A stretch of 64,000 nt of DNA from Viridilinea sp964592425 (lineage in GTDB: Bacteria; Chloroflexota; Chloroflexia; Chloroflexales; Chloroflexaceae). Positions 48,352 to 57,234 of the stretch are shown piece after piece. Position numbers and translations under genes: made by a program. The stretch covers positions 124,001-188,000 of the forward strand of contig CAZQCG010000001.1 in assembly GCA_964592425.1 (NCBI GenBank), in the 5' to 3' direction. Under the pieces are notes generated by a model that searched no databases, had not been told where the DNA came from, and worked only from the letters and a program-made list of their open reading frames with translations. Positions within the stretch are counted from its first letter, which is position 1; the number at the start of each line of letters is the position of its first letter.

Positions 48352-49533
48352 TCAGGCTGTATCAGCAGGCTGGCGCGGCTCGCGCTGGGGCTCCCAGCGA
48401 TCAATCCGGTGCCCACGCACAAGGTTGAAGGCCGCTACAAGGGCGGCCCCATTGACGAGGCAGAAGAAGAGTGGCAGGCTGAAGATCTTGTGCCGACCGA
48501 GGGCCGTACCACGCAGGAGCCAGCCGGCGGCGGCCAGGCTATAGAAGCCAGCCTGGGCGAGGGTGGCCAGACGGTAGATCCAGCCGCGCCGCCAGAGCAA
48601 CGGGCTGACAACGAACAGAGCAAGCAGGGGCAGGGCAACCAGGCGACGGACAACTTTGTGCGAGAAGAGTTGCAGCGCGTAGAAGCCGTAGCGAAAGGGG
48701 TTGAGCAACTCGCGCATCAACAGCACCCCACGCAACCCACGGGTCATTACACGCACTTTACGCCCAAACTCGATCGTACTACTGCCGGCGGCTGGCTCAT
48801 AGGCGATGGCGTCGGCGGCAAAAACCAGGCGGTAACCCTGGGCGATTACCGAGGTTGAGGTGACAAAGTCATCGGTGACGCCTGCCGGGACACCACGGAA
48901 GAGGCTGCGCCGGATGGCGTAGATCGCGCCGGTGGCCGAGATAGTATGGCCAGCCTGGCTTTGAGCCTGCTTCATACGGCGGTCAAAATTCCAGTAGCTC
49001 TGCTCACCCTGGGCACTCTGAGCCGGACCAGCAGCGGAAAGATAAACCTGATTGCCAGCCACACCACCAACCTCGGGATCAGCAAAGGGGCGCACAATGG
49101 CCCGGATGGCCTCGGGAGCATAGCTGCTGTTGGCGTCGGAGAAGACCAGGATCTCGCCCTGCGAGGCAGCCACAGCTGCATTGAGGGCTGCGGCTTTACC
49201 CTGGCGCGGCAGAGCCAGCAGGCGGATACCCTGCTCGGCGTAGGCGGCAGCTATCACATTGGTGCCATCCTGCGAGCCATCGGAGGCGATGATAATCTCG
49301 ATCCGATCACGAGGGTAGTCCAGGGCCAGCAGGTTCTCGACGCGAGCACGGATGGACGCCTCTTCGTTATAAGCAGCAATCAGCAGGCTGACATGGGGCG
49401 TAATCGGGGCACTACGGACGGGGCGGGTACGCATACGCCCACGCACGACCACCAGGGCCGGAAAGAGCAGGTAGGCATAGGCGATGATCGCCGTAGCGCC
49501 CCAGAAGATCGCTTGTACGAGACGGCTTAACAT
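48352..49533 (-). CDS. Family 2 glycosyltransferase with membrane segments (copy 1)
   Basis: 393 residues. Seen: an N-terminal helix, then the GT-A domain HVSLLIAAYNEEASIRARVE, IIIASDGSQDGTNVIA, GKAAALNAAVAASQGEILVF, the DxD-type SDANSSY, and a late VTDDFVTS; three or so C-terminal helices. It transfers a sugar from a nucleotide sugar to a lipid-linked acceptor at the inner membrane face. It is paralogous to the gene at 50821-51996 with shared segments such as LLNPFRYGFYALQ. Overlaps the GT4 stop by seven bases. Confidence 0.9.
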   Translation of the reverse strand: MLSRLVQAIFWGATAIIAYAYLLFPALVVVRGRMRTRPVRSAPITPHVSLLIAAYNEEASIRARVENLLALDYPRDRIEIIIASDGSQDGTNVIAAAYAEQGIRLLALPRQGKAAALNAAVAASQGEILVFSDANSSYAPEAIRAIVRPFADPEVGGVAGNQVYLSAAGPAQSAQGEQSYWNFDRRMKQAQSQAGHTISATGAIYAIRRSLFRGVPAGVTDDFVTSTSVIAQGYRLVFAADAIAYEPAAGSSTIEFGRKVRVMTRGLRGVLLMRELLNPFRYGFYALQLFSHKVVRRLVALPLLALFVVSPLLWRRGWIYRLATLAQAGFYSLAAAGWLLRGTALGRHKIFSLPLFFCLVNGAALVAAFNLVRGHRIDRWEPQREPRQPADTA

Positions 49534-50834
49534 AGGGCAGCCCGGTTCAGACTCAGCTGGGTGATCGCCTGGGCCAGCTGGGCGGCATTCTCACGCAAAT
49601 CAAACTCGGCGAGCACCTTGTGCCGAGCAGCCTGGCCCAGGGCCGCCGCCGCTTCGGGCTGGGCAGCGACCCAGGCAAGCACCTCGGCCAGGGCGACGGA
49701 ATCACCTGGGGCAACCAGGCGACCGGTCACCCCATCTTCGATCAGCTCAGGGATGCCTGAAAGTCGCGTTGAGATGGTCGGCAGAGCACAGGCCATGGCC
49801 TCCATCAAGGCCACCGGGATGCCCTCCATATTGCCTGAGGGCACCTGAACACTGGGCAAGACGGCCACATCGGCCTGATGCAACAGGCGGGCCACCTGAT
49901 CACGGGGCAGCCCACCAGCCAGGATCACCTCCTGCGCAAGGCCGGCGGCAGCAATCTGGCAGGCAAGCTGCTCACGGCGGCGGCCATGGCCGACCAGATG
50001 GCAGATAAAGGGGAGGCCACGCTGCTTGAGCAGACGGCAGGCTTCGACCAGGTGCGTCTGGCCTTTCTTTGGCTCAAGAGAACCGACACAGACAATCGTG
50101 AAAGGCTGGCCGGGGGAAGCCTGATGGGGCTGGAAGAGCCGCAGATCGGCCCCGCAGTGGATGACGCGAATCTTATTGCGGGCGGCCTCGCCGCAGTGCT
50201 GCACAATAAACTCACGGTTGTAGTTGGAGATGGCGACAACAAAAGCGGCGGCCTGCACCTTGGCACAGAGCATATGTTGATCAACAAAGAGATCGTGGGC
50301 GTGGGCGGTAAAGCTGAAGGGGATGCCAGTCAGGCGGTTAATGATCAGCGCGGCCAGGGCAGGGTGATTAGCAAAATGGGCATGGATATGGGTGATGCCC
50401 ATACGCTGCATCTCAAAGGCAAAACACACCGTTTTGGGCAACAGCCCCAGCGCACCGAAGAAGTAATTAGGGCTGCCCCAGGTACCACGCAGCACCTCGG
50501 CCCAGAGGCGACGATAGTGCTGCGGGTCAGCCTGGAGAAAGTGGCCATGGGCGGCCAGGATCGCGGCCGAGACAAAGGGCTGATAACGGGCGCGGGCAAC
50601 AAAAGGCCCGGCCTCGGTATGCATCACCGCCTCACGCTGGTTAATCAGCGGAAAGACTTCGACCGCCAGCCCTTGCATCTCCAGCTCGCGCATCTCATAG
50701 AGCACAAAGGTCTCGCTGAGCTTGGGGAAGCGTGACATGAGATAGGCGACCCGTTGCGGGCGGGCCGGATGAAGCGCTGGAGCAGAAGTGATCAAGGCAT
50801 GGTTCTCCAATAGGACGAGCTCAGATCGTATCAT
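49527..50834 (-). CDS. Family 4 glycosyltransferase
   Basis: 435 residues; ATG at 50834 overlaps the preceding gene by 14 bases, though a later TTG is possible. Seen: N-terminal VAYLMSRFPKLSETFVLYEM typical of colanic-acid-type GT4 enzymes (WcaL/AmsK-like), HIHAHFANHPALAAL, FSFTAHAHDLFVD, VIHCGADLRLF, FTIVCVGSLEPKKGQTHLVE and the C-terminal donor site MEGIPVALMEAMACALP. It adds a sugar to the growing repeat unit in the cytoplasm. Confidence 0.92.
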   Translation of the reverse strand: MIRSELVLLENHALITSAPALHPARPQRVAYLMSRFPKLSETFVLYEMRELEMQGLAVEVFPLINQREAVMHTEAGPFVARARYQPFVSAAILAAHGHFLQADPQHYRRLWAEVLRGTWGSPNYFFGALGLLPKTVCFAFEMQRMGITHIHAHFANHPALAALIINRLTGIPFSFTAHAHDLFVDQHMLCAKVQAAAFVVAISNYNREFIVQHCGEAARNKIRVIHCGADLRLFQPHQASPGQPFTIVCVGSLEPKKGQTHLVEACRLLKQRGLPFICHLVGHGRRREQLACQIAAAGLAQEVILAGGLPRDQVARLLHQADVAVLPSVQVPSGNMEGIPVALMEAMACALPTISTRLSGIPELIEDGVTGRLVAPGDSVALAEVLAWVAAQPEAAAALGQAARHKVLAEFDLRENAAQLAQAITQLSLNRAALC

Positions 50835-51996
50835 CCGCTGGCAGAGACGGCTCACGCCTAGTCGTGAAAGTGACGTAGGTACGCCCGCGCAACTGGTTGA
50901 GCAGGGCAACAAAGGCGGCCAGGGCTTCGACATGCAGGGTATAGAAACGCCGTAGCAGGCCAACTGGGCGGCCCCGCCAGATTCGGAAGGCGGCGCTGAT
51001 CGCCAACCCATGAAAGAGAGCCTGACCGATGGCTAGCAGACGGTAGAATAGCCCCTGACGCCAGAGCAGTAGGGCAGTGAAGAAGAGCGATAGGGCCGGA
51101 AGCAAGGTCATGCGCTTCATCAAGCCATCGGTAGCGAACTGCAGGGCATAGAAGCCGTAACGAAAGGGGTTCAAGAGGCTAGCTAACATCACCATACCAC
51201 GCAAAGCCCGGGTCATCACACGTACTTTACGCTGGAAATCGGTACCCGAGCGCGTGATAGCCAGGTCATAGGCAACCGCCCGGGGCTCGAAGAGCAGGCG
51301 CTGCCCATGGACGACCGGCTGCAGCGAGATGAAGAGGTCGTCGGAAATACCGTCAGGAAGGTGAACGAGGCTACGGCGACGCACGGCGTAGATCTGGCCG
51401 GTCGCCGGCATGGTGCTACCTGCTCGTGCCTGAATTTCACGGATGCGCCTTTTGAGCAGAAACCCACGGCGCAACTGCTGTGTTTGTGGATCGAAAGCAC
51501 GATCTGGACGATACTCACCGGCGACCCCACCGACCTGGGGATCGGCAAAGGGCGGGATAAGCGCAAGCAGAGCATCGGGAGCAAGCCAGTTATCAGCATC
51601 GGTGAAGACGAGGATCTCGCCACGAGCTGCGGTAAACGCAGCATTGAGCGCAGCATTCTTGCCAGCACGAGGAAGCACGAGCAGGCGGGTAGTTGTGTCA
51701 GCGTGACGCCGCACCAGGTCGTTAGTTGCATCAGTGCTACCATCAGAAGCGATCAAGATCTCGAAGCGATCACGCGGATAGGCAACAGCCTGCAGGTGCT
51801 GCAAACAGGCAGCGATCAGCGCCTCTTCGTCATGGGCGACCACAATCATAGTCACAAAGGGCAGGTCTGCCGTACTGCGACACACCGGCTGCGGACGCAA
51901 CCAGCCGCGCAGCAGGGCGATCAGCGGAAAGAGCAGGTAGCTCCAACCAAAGAAGCATAAACTCAACCAGAAGAGGCTGCGTATCAGGCGGGTCAT
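50821..51996 (-). CDS. Family 2 glycosyltransferase with membrane segments (copy 2)
   Basis: 391 residues from the ATG at 51996 (MTRLIRSLFWLSLCFFGWS); the frame extends upstream without family similarity. Seen: FVTMIVVAHDEEALIAACLQ, ILIASDGSTDATNDLV, GKNAALNAAFTAARGEILVF, TDADNWLAPDAL and ISDDLFISLQPVVHG, and C-terminal helices. Order of motifs and the NPFRYGFYALQ segment are shared with copy 1, so the two arose by duplication around the GT4 gene. Enzyme role as for copy 1, with a different acceptor or donor likely. Confidence 0.9.
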   Translation of the reverse strand: MTRLIRSLFWLSLCFFGWSYLLFPLIALLRGWLRPQPVCRSTADLPFVTMIVVAHDEEALIAACLQHLQAVAYPRDRFEILIASDGSTDATNDLVRRHADTTTRLLVLPRAGKNAALNAAFTAARGEILVFTDADNWLAPDALLALIPPFADPQVGGVAGEYRPDRAFDPQTQQLRRGFLLKRRIREIQARAGSTMPATGQIYAVRRRSLVHLPDGISDDLFISLQPVVHGQRLLFEPRAVAYDLAITRSGTDFQRKVRVMTRALRGMVMLASLLNPFRYGFYALQFATDGLMKRMTLLPALSLFFTALLLWRQGLFYRLLAIGQALFHGLAISAAFRIWRGRPVGLLRRFYTLHVEALAAFVALLNQLRGRTYVTFTTRREPSLPADDTI

Positions 51997-52090
51997 AGTA
52001 GTGATACGTGATGAGTGACTAACAGGGCTCACCGCGTTCCAATGGGCTGGAACTGAATTGCTGATATATGCCACTCAACAACGCTTGCTG

Positions 52091-53686
52091 TCATCCAGAG
52101 AGAAAGGGCTGCAAGATTGATCGTGCAAGTGAGAAGCGCAACAGTTCCGGAAAGAGAGTCTCAAGCTGGAGGCGACGCCGATCAAGGTGCCAGACCACGC
52201 CAGAGGCCAGCAGGGCAATCACGATGCACACGGGTGCCGGGACAGGCAACAGCCAGCCCAGGAGGGCCAGACCGGAGGTGAGGAGCATAAAGAGAACGAA
52301 CATACGCACATACTCCGGCGCAAAGCCACCGATGCCCACCCGCCGTTGCATGCCAAACTGGCGCACGAGGTTGAGCAGCACCTGGGTAAGGCTAGTCGCC
52401 AGGGCGGCACCAACGGCACCATAACGGGGAATCAGTAACAGGCTCAGGCCGAGACTGGCGATCAAGGTACCCAGATCGGTAATCACGGCATACCGAAGCT
52501 GGCGATAGGTCTGCAGCAGCGCATTGTTGTAGCCGGTCAGGTTATTAACGGCATAACCAAGGGCGAGAATGGCCATCACTGCTGCGGCATCAGCGTACTG
52601 TTGTCCAAAGAGCAGAGCCACCGTCTGTGGGGCAAAGGCACTGGTCATCAAAAGCACGGGCAAGTTGAGCACAAAGATCACGCGGGCAGTCTGCCAATAG
52701 AGCTGATCAATGGCCTGGTGATCGTGGCGGGCAAAGAGGCGTGCAGCGACAGGGGTAAAGAGAGTCGCCATACTTAAGAGCAGGATCTGGTTGAGGCGGG
52801 CAACCTGGATCGAAGCCTGGTAGGCGGCCACCTCGGAGGCAACACTGAGCCAGCCGAGCAGCACGGCGCTACCGAACTCCATAAGCAGCCAGATCATACT
52901 GGAGGTTAAGACTGGAATCGCAAAGCCGAGTAACTCGCGAACCGGCCAGACAGGCGTGGCAGAGCGAAAGTGATCAAGATAGCCTTCACTGGCAAGCACC
53001 TGGCTAAAGAAAATGATATTGAGCAGCAGTCCAAGCGCACCCGCTGTGAGCAAAAGCCAGCCATAGGCAATGATGCCGAATGAGCCAAGCATTAAGATGG
53101 CAACTGCCAGGAGCTTGAGCAGAGGGGCGAGCACAAAACGGCGCCAGAAGATCGCTGATGGCCGTGAGAAGCTGGCAAAGAGATTGGTAAAGAGTTGATT
53201 CAAGCTCTCGACCGGCACCAGCAGGATCAAAATCAGCAAGAGCTGGGAGGCATCTGCCTGGTTATCCTCAACCAAGATTCTACTCAGAGGGTCATCGGCC
53301 AGGAAGGTGAGCAGAATGACACTAAGCCCAACCCCAACCACGGTCAGGCCAGCCACAGCAAGGATGCCGGCAATACGCCCATACTCGCCACGCTCGCGGG
53401 AAATGCTAATCGACCGAGCAACCGTCTCGGGCATACCGAAGGCGACGAGCACCTGCAGGATCGAGATGATCGCAAAGACATTGGCAAAGGTACCGTAGTC
53501 ATCACGAGAAAGGTAGCGAACCAGGGCGATCTGAGCAATAAAATTAATCGCCAGGGCGATCAAGCGCCCGACGATCATGAGGCTCGATCCGCGCATCTGC
53601 TGCTTGAGATCGGGCGGCGAACCAGTGGTAGGATTTGGCGGCGGAACCTCGGAGGAGCCTGGTTGGGGCGTCAGCGAAGCGCTCAT
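52091..53686 (-). CDS. Wzx-type polysaccharide flippase
   Basis: 531 residues from the ATG at 53686; upstream in-frame codons have no family similarity. Seen: a Pro-rich N-terminus, then about fourteen hydrophobic segments with MOP-family features: QMRGSSLMIVGRLIALAINF, RYLSRDDYGTFANVFAIISI and LATLFTPVAARLF-like middle, and YNNALLQTYRQLRYAVITDL. It moves lipid-linked sugar repeats to the outer membrane face for Wzy. Lies between the Wzc-like protein (22 bases) and the second GT2. Confidence 0.9.
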   Translation of the reverse strand: MSASLTPQPGSSEVPPPNPTTGSPPDLKQQMRGSSLMIVGRLIALAINFIAQIALVRYLSRDDYGTFANVFAIISILQVLVAFGMPETVARSISISRERGEYGRIAGILAVAGLTVVGVGLSVILLTFLADDPLSRILVEDNQADASQLLLILILLVPVESLNQLFTNLFASFSRPSAIFWRRFVLAPLLKLLAVAILMLGSFGIIAYGWLLLTAGALGLLLNIIFFSQVLASEGYLDHFRSATPVWPVRELLGFAIPVLTSSMIWLLMEFGSAVLLGWLSVASEVAAYQASIQVARLNQILLLSMATLFTPVAARLFARHDHQAIDQLYWQTARVIFVLNLPVLLMTSAFAPQTVALLFGQQYADAAAVMAILALGYAVNNLTGYNNALLQTYRQLRYAVITDLGTLIASLGLSLLLIPRYGAVGAALATSLTQVLLNLVRQFGMQRRVGIGGFAPEYVRMFVLFMLLTSGLALLGWLLPVPAPVCIVIALLASGVVWHLDRRRLQLETLFPELLRFSLARSILQPFLSG

Positions 53687-53708
53687 CGGCAACCACCCAC
53701 AAGGAGGT

Positions 53709-55283
53709 TCAAGGCTTGCTACGCAAATCAGCCGCGGGAAGAACCACAGGGCCAGACTGCGCGCCTGGATAGGCAGCCACCGCCAGAGTCTCGCCAGCAC
53801 TGGCCAGGTTGAGCACCGCTCCGATCATAGGAGCCTCGATCTGGCGCAGGCGTGCGACTACACCGCTGAGGCGATCTTGCTTCGTCTTGCCTTTCGCCGC
53901 GACCAGCAGCACTCCATCGACGGCCAGGGCCAGCACAAGCAGGTCGGCATACTCTGCGGAAGGCCCATCAACGATGACCACATCGGCCAGTTCACGACAG
54001 GTGGCGATGATCTCGCGGGTACGGCGAGGCGTAAGCTGGTCGGGCGAGTTGGCCGAAACCGTCCCGGCAGTGATCACGGCGAGATCGGCAGTATTCCAAA
54101 CCGTTACCGGCTCAGGGGCACTGCCCGGATTGCGCAACAAGCCGACCAGGCCCGACGCTTTGGACAGATTGAAGCGCTCGGCGATACGCGGGTGGTGAAA
54201 GTTGGCATCGATCAACAGGACACGCCGTCCCGTCTGCGCAAAGACCTGGGCCAGACCGACCGCAATCTCGGTTTTGCCCTCACCGCTCGTCGGACTGGTA
54301 ACCAGCAGAGCGAGCGGCTGATCCTCGCCAAGCAGGGCGGTCACATTGTTGCGCACCGTCCGGTAGCCCTCAATGCTTCGTGAGTCAAGCGCACCCTGGT
54401 TATTGGCGCGGCGGCGCACAATCCCACCGACGTAGGGCAGGCCGCTGAGACGGCGCAACTGATCGGGAGTATCCACCACTCTGATCAGGTATTCGAGCAA
54501 GAAGGCGATGATCAGGCCGAGGATAGCCCCACCAAGCAAGGAAGCAAGAACGGTACGGGTAACGTCAGGCTCAACCGGCCTGGCGATCGGCACCGCCGCC
54601 TCGAAGAGTTTCAGACGGTTCGGGTTGATCTGGGTAACAATCGCCTGCTGGGTAAGCAGATCACGTTCGGCCTGGCTCAACTCGTTACGGCGCTGGGTGA
54701 GTTGAATCTCGAGTGACCGCTGGGCAACCGAATCCTCGGAGGCGCGGATCTGGTCAAGCAGATCGGTGATCTCTTGCTCAAGCAGATCGATCTGCTGGCC
54801 GATGGTAGCCACCTCCGCTGCGGCCGCTTGCTGGCGATTGGGATCAGTGCCGCCCGTACCCGAGGGGCTATTGGCGATCAGTGCCTCGACCACGCCATTG
54901 GCGATATAGGCCGCCTGTTCGGGCGCAGCCGCCCGGACACGGATGGTCAGCAACTGGGTCTTATCGGCCCAGAGGGCCGAGACATCACGCGCCAGAACCT
55001 CGGGGCTGACGGAGAGATTGAGGTCGCTGATCACCTGCTCCATAATCGGGCGACTGGTAGTGATCGCCTCATAGGTAAGCCCGACGAGGGCACTGACACG
55101 CAGGGCATTGCTGTCAACCTGGGGGTCATCAAGCGCTGCACCGACGATCACCCGTGCCGCTGACTCATAGACCGGCGGCTGGGTACGGGTAAAGAGAAAC
55201 CCTGCCAGCCCGGCAAGCACCGTGCAGAGCAGGATGATCAACACGCGCCGACGCAAAACTGCCAGGAAGAGTTTCAATTCCAT
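53709..55283 (-). CDS. Wzc-like chain-length determinant / BY-kinase-type ATPase
   Basis: 524 residues. Seen: Wzz part with first helix VLIILLCTVLAGLAGFLF (about 15-32), extracytoplasmic coiled coil with QQIDLLEQEITDLLDQIRAS, second helix VLASLLGGAILGLIIAFLLE (about 246-265), then a cytoplasmic P-loop ATPase: LVTSPTSGEGKTEIAVGLAQ (Walker A), VLLIDANFHHPRI (Walker A') and VVIVDGPSAE (Walker B). The C-terminal tail has no Tyr cluster (only one Tyr in the last 40 residues), so the usual autophosphorylation is doubtful. It controls chain length and export of the exopolysaccharide. Confidence 0.92.
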   Translation of the reverse strand: MELKLFLAVLRRRVLIILLCTVLAGLAGFLFTRTQPPVYESAARVIVGAALDDPQVDSNALRVSALVGLTYEAITTSRPIMEQVISDLNLSVSPEVLARDVSALWADKTQLLTIRVRAAAPEQAAYIANGVVEALIANSPSGTGGTDPNRQQAAAAEVATIGQQIDLLEQEITDLLDQIRASEDSVAQRSLEIQLTQRRNELSQAERDLLTQQAIVTQINPNRLKLFEAAVPIARPVEPDVTRTVLASLLGGAILGLIIAFLLEYLIRVVDTPDQLRRLSGLPYVGGIVRRRANNQGALDSRSIEGYRTVRNNVTALLGEDQPLALLVTSPTSGEGKTEIAVGLAQVFAQTGRRVLLIDANFHHPRIAERFNLSKASGLVGLLRNPGSAPEPVTVWNTADLAVITAGTVSANSPDQLTPRRTREIIATCRELADVVIVDGPSAEYADLLVLALAVDGVLLVAAKGKTKQDRLSGVVARLRQIEAPMIGAVLNLASAGETLAVAAYPGAQSGPVVLPAADLRSKP

Positions 55284-55301
55284 GCAGAAGATTCCTTACG
55301 T

Positions 55302-56000
55302 TTAATGGGCTCCGCGGCCTTTGAAGACGGCTCCGACCGTGCGGATCAAGATCTCAAGATCGGCCCCAAGGCTACGATGCTGGATATAGGCAATATCAAA
55401 GCGCAGGCGCTCGTGAAACTCGGTCTGGGCCCGCCCATAGACCTGCCAGAGACCAGTGATGCCGGGCGGCACATCAAGCCGCTCGGTCTGCCAGAGTTGA
55501 TAGGTGCCGACATCAAAAGAGGTGGGCCGCGGGCCGACCAGACTCAGGTCGCCGAGCAGCACATTCCAGAGCTGTGGCAACTCATCAAGGCTGGTCTTGC
55601 GCATGATGCGCCCAACACGGGTAATGCGCGGATCGTTACTGATCTTAAAGTCGGGCCACTGAAGCTCGTTGAGATGGGCGAGTTGCTGCTTCAATGCTTC
55701 GGCGTTGGGCACCATGGTGCGGAACTTGTAGATCTTGAAGCGGTGGCCGTGGCGCCCGGTTCGATATTGGCTAAAAACCACCGGCCCACCCGGCGACTCG
55801 AGCTTGATCAGCAGAGCGCAGATCAGTAACACAGGCAGTACCAGTGGAAGGCTGAGCACAACCGCCGTCAGATCAAACAAGCGCTTGAGCAAGAGGTAGC
55901 TCCGGCCACGGAACCACTGGCGTGAAGGGTGGTAGCGCTCGAGCCAGGAGAGCTCGTGCTTTGCCATAAGTGATTGCCGATCAAAATGCACAACGGCCAT
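55302..56000 (-). CDS. Initiating sugar transferase (polyprenyl-phosphate glycosyl-1-phosphate transferase)
   Basis: 232 residues; AAGGAG nine bases before the ATG at 56000. Seen: KRLFDLTAVVLSLPLVLPVLL (one reentrant helix), GGPVVFSQYRTGRHGHRFKI, KFRTMVPNAEA, ITRVGRIMRKTSLDELPQLW, NVLLGDLSLVGPRP and PGITGLWQVYGRA, i.e. a complete WcaJ/PssY-type catalytic core without the N-terminal four-helix extension. It loads the first sugar phosphate on undecaprenyl phosphate and thereby commits the pathway. Confidence 0.94.
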   Translation of the reverse strand: MAVVHFDRQSLMAKHELSWLERYHPSRQWFRGRSYLLLKRLFDLTAVVLSLPLVLPVLLICALLIKLESPGGPVVFSQYRTGRHGHRFKIYKFRTMVPNAEALKQQLAHLNELQWPDFKISNDPRITRVGRIMRKTSLDELPQLWNVLLGDLSLVGPRPTSFDVGTYQLWQTERLDVPPGITGLWQVYGRAQTEFHERLRFDIAYIQHRSLGADLEILIRTVGAVFKGRGAH

Positions 56001-56113
56001 AGTCTCACGCTCCTTAGTGCGCAGGATGGTGCTGGGACGATGTCAAGAGCGGGCTGTGGATCTACACTATAGCGACACTAAACCTTGAGCGAAGGTGTGA
56101 ATGGTGATGAAGC

Positions 56114-57022
56114 TCAATCATGGCGAGAGCGCACCAGATTGGGGTCAGGCTGGCGAGGCTTGAGCTTGACGCTCTCGGCGAGCTGGGTGGGACGCAAGAG
56201 AGGCGTACCGGGAGCATGCTGCTCGGCCAGGCTTACCAGATCATCAAAGGTGAGGGCGTGGGTTGGGAATGTGGCAACACTGCAATGCACCTGGACACCA
56301 AGCTGATTGCTTAGATCGCTCTCGACGCGCTGACAGAGCACCGAGGCATCTTCTTCGGAGGTATCGGGGGCAACCAGCATCAACTGACCGGGCAGGCGAC
56401 CATCAAGCACCAGGTCAGTACGGCGAATTGTCTTATTGATGGCCGAAGTGGCGGCAGCGATCGCATAACTCTGGGCGAGCAGAACCTGGGTTTCATGGAT
56501 CATCCAGTTGGCGGCCGCCTGCATAGCGCTTGCCTCGGTATGTACTACCACCAGGCTGAGCGGGCTGTGGTTACGCCGGCTGCGGATCATCTCGATCTGG
56601 ATGCGCTCACGGGCCTGTTCAACCGGCTGAACCTGCGGATTCGTAAGACTGCGCGGCAAAAGGGTGACGGCGCGCTGAAATTCGGCCAGGGCCTCACCGA
56701 GGCGCTGGGCAAAGACGAGCGTACCGAGCAGCATCGCCAGGCCGAGGAGGGTACGGTAGGTGTACCACTGGCCGAAGAGGGGCAGTGGATCAAGCAGGCC
56801 AAGGATAAGGAAATAGGCAAGGCTGAAGAGGCCAGCAGTGATCAGCGTACGCGGGGGGGTGGTGGGGAGCAGCAAGGTGAGCAGACAGGCGGCACCGTTG
56901 AGCAGGTAGAGCGTGATCGGCAGAGCTGCGGTGGGGTTCCCGGCAACCAGCAGGCGATCAAGTACGAAGCAGAGGAGAAGCCAGCCTAGAAGCACCAGCA
57001 CTCGACGACGCATGGTGTTCAT
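56114..57022 (-). CDS. Membrane protein with degenerate GGDEF-like domain
   Basis: 302 residues from ATG 57022 (or 57013). Seen: five or so N-terminal helices (VLVLLGWLLLCFVLD; LITAGLFSLAYFLILGLL), then from about 140 a domain of diguanylate-cyclase shape: QIEMIRSRRNHSPLSLVVVH, RRTDLVLDGRLPGQLMLVAP, and SCSVATFPTHA-like VHCSVATFPTHALTFDDLV. There is no GGDEF motif and the active-site loop cannot be found, so it is not an active cyclase; it may bind a nucleotide or act as a scaffold. Upstream of the exopolysaccharide genes, it could regulate polymer synthesis in a c-di-GMP-related manner (inference). The 212-base gap upstream contains a minus-strand TACACT near 57037. Confidence 0.65.
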   Translation of the reverse strand: MNTMRRRVLVLLGWLLLCFVLDRLLVAGNPTAALPITLYLLNGAACLLTLLLPTTPPRTLITAGLFSLAYFLILGLLDPLPLFGQWYTYRTLLGLAMLLGTLVFAQRLGEALAEFQRAVTLLPRSLTNPQVQPVEQARERIQIEMIRSRRNHSPLSLVVVHTEASAMQAAANWMIHETQVLLAQSYAIAAATSAINKTIRRTDLVLDGRLPGQLMLVAPDTSEEDASVLCQRVESDLSNQLGVQVHCSVATFPTHALTFDDLVSLAEQHAPGTPLLRPTQLAESVKLKPRQPDPNLVRSRHD

Positions 57023-57234
57023 TCGCACAACCTTTAGTGTACAAACATCATAAAGGTAAACCTGGCAGCAACGCTTCATTGCTCTGCGCACCATTGGGGA
57101 TGCCATCAACTGTAAAAGAGCGAACTGAACCTTCGATGAAGCCGAAGGGTGAAGCTGATGAACAAATTCAAATCCGGATGAGCTTGACTGATTGGCAATT
57201 TCTGGTTTCGAGGCCAACAGAACGGGCAGAAGGC

